Positions 16,331 through 23,896 of a DNA stretch of 64,000 bases are shown piece after piece. The first letter of the stretch is position 1. Each line of letters begins with the position of its first letter. The position numbers and the translations under genes were made by a program. The stretch is from Gaetbulibacter_A sp043876815 (GTDB lineage: Bacteria; Bacteroidota; Bacteroidia; Flavobacteriales; Flavobacteriaceae). The notes beneath the pieces are model-generated. The model ran no database searches and was not told where the DNA came from. It saw only the letters and a program-made list of their open reading frames with translations. The stretch is from contig NZ_JBAWKA010000002.1 of assembly GCF_043876815.1 (NCBI RefSeq), positions 779,441 through 843,440 of the forward strand, written 5' to 3'.

Positions 16331-16927
16331 TTAGACTGAAGATTTTACCTGATTTCCTTCCGGAAAAACTAAAGCCCTTTGGTTCATGATAATCTGCAAA
16401 CTCAATATCATAATAATTTGCCAAAAATTGAACACATTAAATAAACCAAAGGCTGACTCAGGAATCACACTATTCATAATAAGTATAATGATGGCGATGT
16501 ATTGTGTCCAACGTGTGATTTTGGTTTTTGGGAATTCGAAAATAAATTTAAAAAGAAAAAACACGGCTAAAGGCGATAGAATAAAGGTTGATAAGGTATA
16601 TACCAAATCAACAGTTAACCATATTCCAACTTTGAATTCTTTTTGAAGACTAAGAATCTCTATAACCTTATCAAACACATTAGCTCCTAAAATACCTATA
16701 AAGAAGGAAACATAAGAAAATACTATGCTAAGGGTGATACCTATTATTATTTTTGGTTTTAAATGTTCCAGGTTTGTTAAGCTTATAACGAGGCTAAATA
16801 TAATGGGATATACATAGAAATTGGCATCAGTGGCTATTAAGATGATCACTGCAATTATAGGTGAAAAAAGTTTTAAAAGAAGTCTGGTCTTATTTCTGTC
16901 GGGCTGCTCTTTTAGTGCGGTACTCAT
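16331..16927 (-). CDS. Multi-pass membrane protein, unknown
   Basis: A 198-residue, very hydrophobic protein with five or six predicted helices, separated by short charged loops (for example FPKTKITRW). I cannot name a family. It is a single gene, and the upstream stretch to the next gene is too short for confident operon assignment. The sequence shows only that it is an integral membrane protein. Confidence 0.7.
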   Translation of the reverse strand: MSTALKEQPDRNKTRLLLKLFSPIIAVIILIATDANFYVYPIIFSLVISLTNLEHLKPKIIIGITLSIVFSYVSFFIGILGANVFDKVIEILSLQKEFKVGIWLTVDLVYTLSTFILSPLAVFFLFKFIFEFPKTKITRWTQYIAIIILIMNSVIPESAFGLFNVFNFWQIIMILSLQIIMNQRALVFPEGNQVKSSV

Positions 16928-17026
16928 AACGTCTTGTGTTTGGTTCGTTGTGTAGTTTACACTAATTTAGTAAATAAATCACTTAAATACCCGGAGAGAT
17001 AGGTTATTATAATTAAAAATTATAAT

Positions 17027-18064
17027 CTACTCTTTTTCTACGATCTCCACTTCAAAGAGTTTATCCCAATGTTTTCCTGTTACAAAGATCGTTTTTGTTC
17101 TTGGATTGTAAGCGATACCATTTAATACGTCCAATTCAGCATGCTGTGTGACCTTATTTTTAAGCGGTGTAAAGTCAATAACACCAGTGACAGCACCATT
17201 TTTAGGATTAATTATAGCAACCCCATTCTTTTGATAACGGTTAGCATAGATCTTACCGTTTATCCACTCCATTTCGTTTATCTCGATAATCTTACCTTTA
17301 TTAGTGTAGACTTGTATATAACTTTCTTCATTAAGGGTCTCAGGATCTAACAGCCAGATATTTTCTGTGCCATCACTTTTGTAGATGGTTTTACCATCGT
17401 TGCATAAACCCCAGCCTTCCTTACTCTTATTGTATTCAAAACTTTTCAGTTTTTTAAAACTGCTTAGATCATAAACAAAACCTCTACCAGCCCGCCAAGT
17501 AAGCTGATAGATCTTATTATTAAGAACAGTTAGACCTTCACCAAAAAACGCATTAGGTAGATCGATGTTTTTTAAAACCTTACCGGTTTTATAGTCCACT
17601 TGTCGCAATTTCGATTCTTTAAATTGCCCGGTGCTTTCGTAAAGTGTATCATTATAGAATTCCAGACCTTGGGTGTAGGAGCTTATATCATGCGGATATT
17701 CATGAATAACTTTAAACGTATATATTTTTGGTAGGTCACTATTTAAAATCTCTATAGCTGTTTTTGCAACTTGTTTTCCACCATTAAAATAGACTGTGGC
17801 CTCAATAAAGTGTTTTCCAAGCTTAAAATCTTTCAGATCTGCTTTAGCACCTATCTTCTTACCTTCCAGGGTATAAACCACAGAATCTATAGTATGCTGT
17901 TTTTTGTTCTCTAAGCTAAGATTAAGCGTTTTATCATTACTAATACTACCTTTTGTAGCATTTGTATTAATGCTGAAATCAACTTTACCGGAACCTGAAT
18001 TCGAGCCGCATCCAATAAAAAACACACCTAAAAATATGATTGGTAGGGACTTAAATAATATCAT
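17027..18064 (-). CDS. Glutaminyl-peptide cyclotransferase (bacterial/plant type), lipoprotein
   Basis: A 345-residue lipoprotein (lipobox Cys19 in FFIGC). After about 110 residues of beta-sandwich-like N-terminal extension comes the five-bladed propeller of the bacterial/plant glutamine cyclotransferase family, marked by HEYPHDISSYTQGL, ESTGQFKESKLRQVD, LTWRAGRGFVYD, WGLCNDGKTIYKSDGT, EINEMEWINGKIYAN and LNGIAYNPRTKTIFVTGKHW. The enzyme converts N-terminal glutamine to pyroglutamate with release of ammonia, and here should act on exported proteins at the periplasmic side. This is consistent with many Bacteroidota exported proteins beginning with Gln after signal cleavage. Confidence 0.92.
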   Translation of the reverse strand: MILFKSLPIIFLGVFFIGCGSNSGSGKVDFSINTNATKGSISNDKTLNLSLENKKQHTIDSVVYTLEGKKIGAKADLKDFKLGKHFIEATVYFNGGKQVAKTAIEILNSDLPKIYTFKVIHEYPHDISSYTQGLEFYNDTLYESTGQFKESKLRQVDYKTGKVLKNIDLPNAFFGEGLTVLNNKIYQLTWRAGRGFVYDLSSFKKLKSFEYNKSKEGWGLCNDGKTIYKSDGTENIWLLDPETLNEESYIQVYTNKGKIIEINEMEWINGKIYANRYQKNGVAIINPKNGAVTGVIDFTPLKNKVTQHAELDVLNGIAYNPRTKTIFVTGKHWDKLFEVEIVEKE

Positions 18065-18117
18065 TTTATTTTCAATTTTAAAGCAAGGTATTTATTTAAA
18101 ATCAGTTTAAAAAATCA

Positions 18118-18147
18118 TTGTGAAAATTTTAAAAGTATGTATCTTTG
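18118..18147 (+). promoter_or_regulatory. Bacteroidota promoter for the SRP RNA
   Basis: TTG at 18118-18120, a 19-bp spacer, and TATCTTTG at 18140-18147, an exact match to the Bacteroidota -33/-7 consensus (TTG, 19 bp, TAnnTTTG). The RNA begins a few bases further on at about 18151. Confidence 0.85.
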
Positions 18148-18150
18148 CAC

Positions 18151-18250
18151 GGGCAAGTCCTGCACAACCAGCTCCTGTCGAATCCTCCAGGTCGGGAACG
18201 AAGCAAAGGTAGATGGTCGTAGCGGTGTGATGTAGGTAGCTTGCCCTTTT
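18151..18250 (+). ncRNA. ffs: Small signal recognition particle RNA (4.5S type)
   Basis: A stretch of about 100 nt that starts with GGGCAAG and ends with the complementary CTTGCCC followed by seven T, so the ends pair and the terminator is built in. The centre has the SRP apical domain: CCAGGTCGGGAACGAAGCA, close to the universal motif (AGGTC, GGAA tetraloop region, GAAGCA). It binds the Ffh protein and targets membrane proteins to the Sec translocon. It is preceded by a consensus promoter and lies in a short gap between divergent genes. Confidence 0.93.
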
Positions 18251-18305
18251 TTTATGCTCTTCAGTTTCATAAATCTTTCTATCTTTAAAGTTAAATAAAT
18301 AGCAC

Positions 18306-19109
18306 ATGGGTAAAGTTGTTTTAATTACCGGTGGGTCTTCGGGCATCGGAAAATCTATTGGTGAGTACTTAAAAAGCAAGGATTTTATAGTTTACGGTAC
18401 TAGTCGTACTCCTGAGAAATATACCGACAGTAATTTTCCAATTTTAAACCTCGACGTTACCAATGTCTCTAGTATTCAGAGAGCGGTAAATCGTGTTGTT
18501 TCTATTGAAAACAGGATAGATGTGTTAATTAATAATGCGGGAATTGGTATTACGGGACCTATAGAAGAGATACCTGAGAAAGAAATTAAGAACAACTTTG
18601 AAACTAATTTTTTTGGTCCGATTAACATGATCAAAGCAGTACTGCCGAAAATGCGGGAACAAGGATCGGGTTTGATTATTAATGTGACGTCCATTGCTGG
18701 TTATATGGGGCTTCCGTATCGCGGAATTTACAGTGCGAGCAAAGGAGCCTTGGAGTTAGTTACCGAAGCCTTACGGATGGAGATAAAGGATTTCAATATT
18801 CACATGACCAATGTAGCTCCGGGTGATTTTGCTACTAATATTGCATCTGGTCGTTACCATGCTCCAATAGTGGAAGGTTCTCCCTATAAGACCCCTTACA
18901 AGAATACTTTAGAATTAATGGATGCTCATGTGAACAGCGGCAGTAATCCGGAGGAAATGGCTGTAGCAGTCTTTAAAATAATACAGACGAAACGCCCTAA
19001 AGTGCATTACAAAGTAGGTGATTTTCTTCAGAAGTTCTCGATAGTATTAAAGCGAATTTTACCCGATAAGGCTTATGAAAAAATGTTGATGAAACATTAT
19101 AAACTTTAA
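18306..19109 (+). CDS. Short-chain dehydrogenase/reductase
   Basis: A 267-residue classical SDR. The cofactor motif TGGSSGIG is at 8-15, NNAG at 76-79, a serine at about 129 and the catalytic Tyr142/Lys146 in YSASK. It resembles SDRs that act on lipid or sterol-like or short-chain carbonyl substrates, but the substrate cannot be inferred. It starts about 55 bp after the SRP RNA terminator. The gene to the right is convergent, so it is probably monocistronic. Confidence 0.9.
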   Translation: MGKVVLITGGSSGIGKSIGEYLKSKDFIVYGTSRTPEKYTDSNFPILNLDVTNVSSIQRAVNRVVSIENRIDVLINNAGIGITGPIEEIPEKEIKNNFETNFFGPINMIKAVLPKMREQGSGLIINVTSIAGYMGLPYRGIYSASKGALELVTEALRMEIKDFNIHMTNVAPGDFATNIASGRYHAPIVEGSPYKTPYKNTLELMDAHVNSGSNPEEMAVAVFKIIQTKRPKVHYKVGDFLQKFSIVLKRILPDKAYEKMLMKHYKL

Positions 19110-19111
19110 GA

Positions 19112-20539
19112 TCATTGATTAATCAAGCCTAATAATTCATCTTCGAAGCGCACTGAAAAAATATTCGTATTATTATTTACAATTTTATCATTAGGATTAA
19201 CCAAAAATGATTTGGTCATAGGATAGACAGCAAGAGTTTCTGCTGATGTTTTGGGATATTTTAAATGATATTCATTTTTATATCCAAAACGATTTTTACT
19301 AAGTGCTAATTTTGATCTACCGGTATCAACAAGCCCGTCTATATTGATCATAATAAAATGAACTTCAGGATACTTTTGTTTAAGTTCTTTTATTTTAAAA
19401 TGACTTTCTCTGAAATGATTATAGTAGTTGTTAGACCAGAATGAAATAACGGTTGGTTGGTTTATAACATCATTTATTTTAACATGATCATTATTATAAT
19501 TCACCAAATCAATATTTGGGAAATCACTACCTACTTTTAAATTTTGAACCGAAGTATTAAAGCGCTTAAGCCTATCGTTATTGTTCTCATTTTGGCTGTG
19601 AGCCAAGAAATAATTCAGGATTTTCTCGTTGTTTTCGATATCTTGACTTTTAGTAAGGTAATTTATGGTGAAATAATACAAAAGGTCGTCCTTCATTTTG
19701 GGATTACTCACTAAGCTGTCGATCAGTTTTAATTTATCCATATTATAACATAATGAGGTACGCCCGAAAATGTCTTGATCGGAATGACTCAAATGTTCTT
19801 GAAGTGCAGCTGTATTAAAACTATAACGAAGAAAGGATTTGTAAAGAAAGTGGTCTTTTAATGCCTCGTCGTTATAATCAATTTTTTTTCTGTAATCAAA
19901 ATAATTATTGGGTAAGGACGCCAAAATTTCTTTTTTGTTTTTTCCACGATGTAAAAATGGATATATCTCCTTACTAGAGTAGTAGCTATACTCTGCATTT
20001 GTTTTTACAAAATCCTTGAACGTTTGCGAAGCTCCATGTTTTTTTTCGAAGTTATCAAGCTTTTCTAACTTCGCGGTTTTAACAGAATCAATATGTTTTA
20101 AGTAGTCTTCAGGGGATAATTGACAAGAACCGTATAAACGTTGCTTAGTCTTTTCGTTTTCTAAAAAATCGTTAATTAAAAAATTATTGCGTTTGGATCC
20201 TTCACCTGAAAACACCAGGGACTCATCAAATTCAAGGGTATTTAACCGAATAAGCAAACTATCCAAAGGTTCCAGCATCATCATTTGAAGTTCGCCACCG
20301 TGATGAAAGGAATATAGTCCTTCTTCTACATGATCTAACTTATAAGTGAAACGGTTTCGACCATCCAACTTAATGGTATCAATCGTGGTTTCATCTTTCG
20401 TTAAAATAATATAGTTGCTTTGGGGATTTATAATTTCTCCCCCAATAAATGCATGTGTCTTGTTGGTTTCATTTGTTTTATTGCATCCTAAAAACAGGAT
20501 GGACATTAAAATAGAACCCATCAAAATATATAACCTCAT
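19112..20539 (-). CDS. Thioredoxin-fold lipoprotein with lost CxxC motif
   Basis: A 475-residue lipoprotein (lipobox Cys19 in LFLGC). The N-terminal part (about 28-110) is a DUF4369-like beta domain with EPLDSLLIRL, followed by a long helical middle and a C-terminal TlpA/thioredoxin-like domain from about 333 (VGSDFPNIDLVN). In that domain the usual WCxxC is replaced by FWSNNYYNHF (367-376): no cysteines remain at the active site, so it cannot act as a normal disulfide oxidoreductase. The downstream fold (HFIMINIDG, YPMTKSFLVNPNDKIV) is kept. A TAnnTTTG-type -7 element (CAAAAATA on the plus strand, 20568-20575) lies upstream, but without a matching -33. Confidence 0.8.
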   Translation of the reverse strand: MRLYILMGSILMSILFLGCNKTNETNKTHAFIGGEIINPQSNYIILTKDETTIDTIKLDGRNRFTYKLDHVEEGLYSFHHGGELQMMMLEPLDSLLIRLNTLEFDESLVFSGEGSKRNNFLINDFLENEKTKQRLYGSCQLSPEDYLKHIDSVKTAKLEKLDNFEKKHGASQTFKDFVKTNAEYSYYSSKEIYPFLHRGKNKKEILASLPNNYFDYRKKIDYNDEALKDHFLYKSFLRYSFNTAALQEHLSHSDQDIFGRTSLCYNMDKLKLIDSLVSNPKMKDDLLYYFTINYLTKSQDIENNEKILNYFLAHSQNENNNDRLKRFNTSVQNLKVGSDFPNIDLVNYNNDHVKINDVINQPTVISFWSNNYYNHFRESHFKIKELKQKYPEVHFIMINIDGLVDTGRSKLALSKNRFGYKNEYHLKYPKTSAETLAVYPMTKSFLVNPNDKIVNNNTNIFSVRFEDELLGLINQ

Positions 20540-20693
20540 AAATCCTACTTAATATATTTATCGATAACAAAAATAAATGTTGTTCTAATAAAGTCCTGTT
20601 AAGGCGTTGTTAATATTTACATAACATTGTATTTTACAAGGTTCTGCGATTTAAAAATAAGCATTTAAGTTTCGGTGTAACAATTCAATTTTC

Positions 20694-20701
20694 TACTTTT
20701 G
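20694..20701 (+). promoter_or_regulatory. Candidate -7 element for the ABC-F gene
   Basis: TACTTTTG fits TAnnTTTG about 22 bp before the start codon; a good TTG at the right distance upstream was not found. Confidence 0.45.
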
Positions 20702-20722
20702 CCGAAATATTAAAATACGGCT

Positions 20723-22348
20723 ATGTTAACAGTATCTAATTTATCAGTTCAATTCGGAAAGCGCGTTCTTTTTGACGATGTAAACACCACCTTCAATACC
20801 GGGAATTGCTATGGTATTATTGGCGCTAACGGTTCTGGAAAATCTACTTTTTTAAAAATTATTTCTGGTAAAATGGACCCGACTTCAGGTCATGTATCCT
20901 TAGAGTCCGGAAAACGTATGTCTGTATTAGAACAAAACCACAACTTGTATGACGAGAATACGGTTCTTGAAACGGTATTGATGGGAAATAAGCCTTTATA
21001 TGATCTTAAAACCCAAATTGATGCTTTGTATGCTGACTATTCCGACGAAAATGCCGATAAAATTGGGGAATTGCAGGTTTCTTTTGAAGAAATGAATGGG
21101 TGGAATGCCGATAGTGATGCTGCTGCTTTACTGTCGAACCTTGGCATAAAGGAAGATTTACACTACAGTTTGATGGGTGATTTAGATGGGAAACAAAAAG
21201 TACGCGTGCTTTTAGCCCAGGCCTTATTTGGAAATCCTGACGTACTTATCATGGATGAGCCTACCAACGATCTGGATTACGAAACAATATCATGGTTGGA
21301 AAACTTTTTGGCTAATTATGATAATTGTGTGATCGTGGTTTCTCACGACCGTCACTTTTTAGATGCGGTTTGTACGCATATTTCGGATATCGATTTTGGA
21401 AAAATCAATCATTATTCTGGAAATTATACATTTTGGTATGAGTCGTCTCAGTTAGCCGCAAGACAGCACGCACAACAGAATAAAAAAGCTGAAGAGAAGA
21501 AAAAGGAGTTGGAAGAATTTATTCGTCGTTTTTCTGCTAACGTGGCCAAGAGCAAACAAGCTACCAGTAGAAAAAAGATGATTGAAAAGCTTAATATTTC
21601 AGATATCAGAAAAACAAGTCGTCGTTATCCGGCCATTATTTTTGAGCGCGATCGTGAAGCCGGTGATCAAATTTTAAATATCGAAGGATTACAAGCTTCC
21701 CTTGACGGTGAACTTTTATTTAAGAACATCGATCTCAATCTAGCCAAAGGCGATAAAGTTGTAGTATTTTCAAAGGATTCGAGAGCTACTACCGCTTTTT
21801 ACCAAATTATTAATGATAAAGAAAAGGCTGATGCCGGAAAATTCCAGTGGGGTATAACCACCACGCAGGCTTATTTACCTTTGGATAACAGTGAATACTT
21901 TAATAACAATTTATCCCTTGTAGATTGGTTGCGCCAATGGGCAAAAACAGAGGAGGAGCGTGAAGAGGTTTACATTCGCGGTTTCCTAGGAAAAATGATT
22001 TTCAGTGGTGATGAAGCTTTGAAAAAATCAAATGTGCTTTCTGGAGGTGAAAAAGTACGTTGTATGTTGAGTAGAATGATGATGCAGCGTGCAAACGTAT
22101 TGATGCTAGATGAACCAACAAACCACTTAGATTTGGAGAGCATTACGGCCTTCAACAATTCATTGAAAAATTTTAAGGGAACAGTGTTATTTACCACACA
22201 TGATCATGAATTTGCTCAAACGGTAGCGAACAGAGTTGTTGAATTGACCCCTGGCGGCATTATTGATCGCTATACCACTTTCGAGGAGTATATGCAAGAT
22301 AAAAACATTAAGGAAATCCGCGAAAAAATGTACGCTGTTGAAGCTTAA
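20723..22348 (+). CDS. ABC-F family ATPase (YbiT-like) with one degenerate site
   Basis: A 541-residue soluble protein with two ATP-binding cassettes and a charged linker (about 245-300), without membrane helices. Cassette 1 has an intact Walker A GANGSGKST (34-42) and Walker B LIMDEPTNDLD (175-185) but a degenerate signature (MGDLDGKQKVR, 151-161). Cassette 2 has an intact signature LSGGEKVR (439-446) and Walker B, but its Walker A position reads FSKDSRATT (349-357), without the glycine-lysine loop. In the head-to-tail sandwich of ABC proteins this leaves one composite site fully intact and the other fully degenerate. ABC-F proteins act on ribosomes, in translation or antibiotic protection; this YbiT-like branch is probably housekeeping. 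Confidence 0.92.
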   Translation: MLTVSNLSVQFGKRVLFDDVNTTFNTGNCYGIIGANGSGKSTFLKIISGKMDPTSGHVSLESGKRMSVLEQNHNLYDENTVLETVLMGNKPLYDLKTQIDALYADYSDENADKIGELQVSFEEMNGWNADSDAAALLSNLGIKEDLHYSLMGDLDGKQKVRVLLAQALFGNPDVLIMDEPTNDLDYETISWLENFLANYDNCVIVVSHDRHFLDAVCTHISDIDFGKINHYSGNYTFWYESSQLAARQHAQQNKKAEEKKKELEEFIRRFSANVAKSKQATSRKKMIEKLNISDIRKTSRRYPAIIFERDREAGDQILNIEGLQASLDGELLFKNIDLNLAKGDKVVVFSKDSRATTAFYQIINDKEKADAGKFQWGITTTQAYLPLDNSEYFNNNLSLVDWLRQWAKTEEEREEVYIRGFLGKMIFSGDEALKKSNVLSGGEKVRCMLSRMMMQRANVLMLDEPTNHLDLESITAFNNSLKNFKGTVLFTTHDHEFAQTVANRVVELTPGGIIDRYTTFEEYMQDKNIKEIREKMYAVEA

Positions 22349-22584
22349 TCATTTTGTAATTCGCTAGTAAAACTTTCAACAATTTTAACCGCCACATCCA
22401 GTTCGTCTTGGTGAACATGAATTTCCTGAACCGAAGGATTAGAAGCTCCAAAAAGCGGTGTTAAACCACTACCGGTACGGTCTTTTAGAACAGGAGAAAT
22501 ATTCTCCTTTTCTAAGGCCTCCGCAATACGTTGTACTGTTATAAATTCGCCGGTATAAATTTTTATGTAATCGTGATGGGACAT
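22345..22584 (-). CDS. DUF2007-domain protein
   Basis: A 79-residue protein of the DUF2007 (putative signal-transducing, PII-like fold) family, marked by YIKIYTGEFITVQRIAEALE and SVQEIHVHQDELDVAVKIVE. It overlaps the 3' end of the convergent ABC-F gene by 4 bp. Members have no proven function. The fold is a small ferredoxin-like domain, so binding of a small ligand or protein partner is likely. Confidence 0.88.
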   Translation of the reverse strand: MSHHDYIKIYTGEFITVQRIAEALEKENISPVLKDRTGSGLTPLFGASNPSVQEIHVHQDELDVAVKIVESFTSELQND

Positions 22585-22666
22585 AATTTCAGGTTTTTAT
22601 AAGTTCATATAAGATACGAAATAAAAGATAAAAGTTTATTAAAAAATAATTAAGTTCGTATTCAAT

Positions 22667-23896
22667 ATGAATTTAATAGGAAAATTTCAATTTGTTTTTC
22701 TCAGTGCAGTTTTAACCCTGATATCTTTCTTGTTGCATTTGTATTCTGGATTTACCACAATGATAAATGGAGGTGAGCATTCGGTTTCTAACACTGCCTT
22801 AAGCGAAACCATAATTTTACACGCAGAGCATCCTGTTTTTAGTAGAAGAAAAATAACAACAGGTTTAATTGAGACTATTTCTGAATTTTTAAATTTGGAT
22901 TTAGGGTGGTCCTTTGTCTTTGTAAACTTTTCATTTCTTTTTCTTAGTGGCTTAGGAGTTTATCAACTTTCAAGTCTAATAACTAAGAACAGAAGTGCCT
23001 CATTATTTAGTTTATTGATTTATTTTTTCTGTTTTTCTAATATTTTTGCATTTTTCCCACCGGTATATACTTACGATGAACCTATTCAGTATAGCTTCAT
23101 TTTTCTAAGTTTGATATTATTCTTTAAAAGAAAAATCTGGGCATTTGTATTTACTTTTTCTTTAACACTCCTAGTTCGAGAAACAGCCATAATTCTTCTT
23201 CCTGGTTTGTTTTATTATTTTGTTTATGACAATCAAAATAGGTGGAAAAGTGAAATTTCATATTTAAAAATAATTAAAAACTCGCTGGCACTTTTACTAC
23301 CAGTATTAGTCTATGGGCTATATCTGTACACTTTTTTTTATGATTCTTCGCGTGCTGAATCGTCAAAAGAGTATTTTATTTTAAGGTTTTCAAGAATCGG
23401 TTTTAATTTTAGTACGAGCGAGGTTATCATTGAAACCATAGGTTCTTTCCTTATTATTTATTTGATTCCCGTTTATCTTTTGATATTAGCTCTAGGATCC
23501 GATTATTACGATGCAAAAATGCAGAAATTTAGTAAAGCGTTTTTATTAAGTTTTTGTCTAAATACCGTTGTTGTACTTTTACTAACAAGGGTTAGAGAGC
23601 TTAGGCTTTTGGTTTTACCTTTATTTTTCTTATGGCCTATTTTGGGTGTAGCTTTAGAAAAAGAATTGTCAATAGTGTTGCAAAAACAAAACTATTTGGA
23701 AATCTTCTCAAAATTGAAACCGATTTTTTTGTTTGTAATTTTGTCTCTGATTAATTCAGTACTGTCCTTTAACATTTACAGGGTAACGATCGGTCCCGAG
23801 ATAGGACTCTTCAATCTCTATTTGTTTATTTCCTTAGAAATGATTTTACTTCATTCAATCATGAAGTATTATTTAGCCAAGCGAATCTTAACGTAA
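22667..23896 (+). CDS. Multi-pass membrane protein, glycosyltransferase-C-like
   Basis: A 409-residue integral membrane protein with about ten hydrophobic segments. After the first helix there is an acidic/polar extracytoplasmic loop (SVSNTALSETIILHAEHPVFSRR by position about 40-63) and the motif TYDEPIQY, reminiscent of GT-C type polyprenyl-phosphate-sugar dependent transferases, followed by LLVRETAIILLPG. I could not match a named family, so enzymatic activity is only a possibility. The 3' end overlaps the convergent pheT gene by 9 bp. Confidence 0.65.
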   Translation: MNLIGKFQFVFLSAVLTLISFLLHLYSGFTTMINGGEHSVSNTALSETIILHAEHPVFSRRKITTGLIETISEFLNLDLGWSFVFVNFSFLFLSGLGVYQLSSLITKNRSASLFSLLIYFFCFSNIFAFFPPVYTYDEPIQYSFIFLSLILFFKRKIWAFVFTFSLTLLVRETAIILLPGLFYYFVYDNQNRWKSEISYLKIIKNSLALLLPVLVYGLYLYTFFYDSSRAESSKEYFILRFSRIGFNFSTSEVIIETIGSFLIIYLIPVYLLILALGSDYYDAKMQKFSKAFLLSFCLNTVVVLLLTRVRELRLLVLPLFFLWPILGVALEKELSIVLQKQNYLEIFSKLKPIFLFVILSLINSVLSFNIYRVTIGPEIGLFNLYLFISLEMILLHSIMKYYLAKRILT

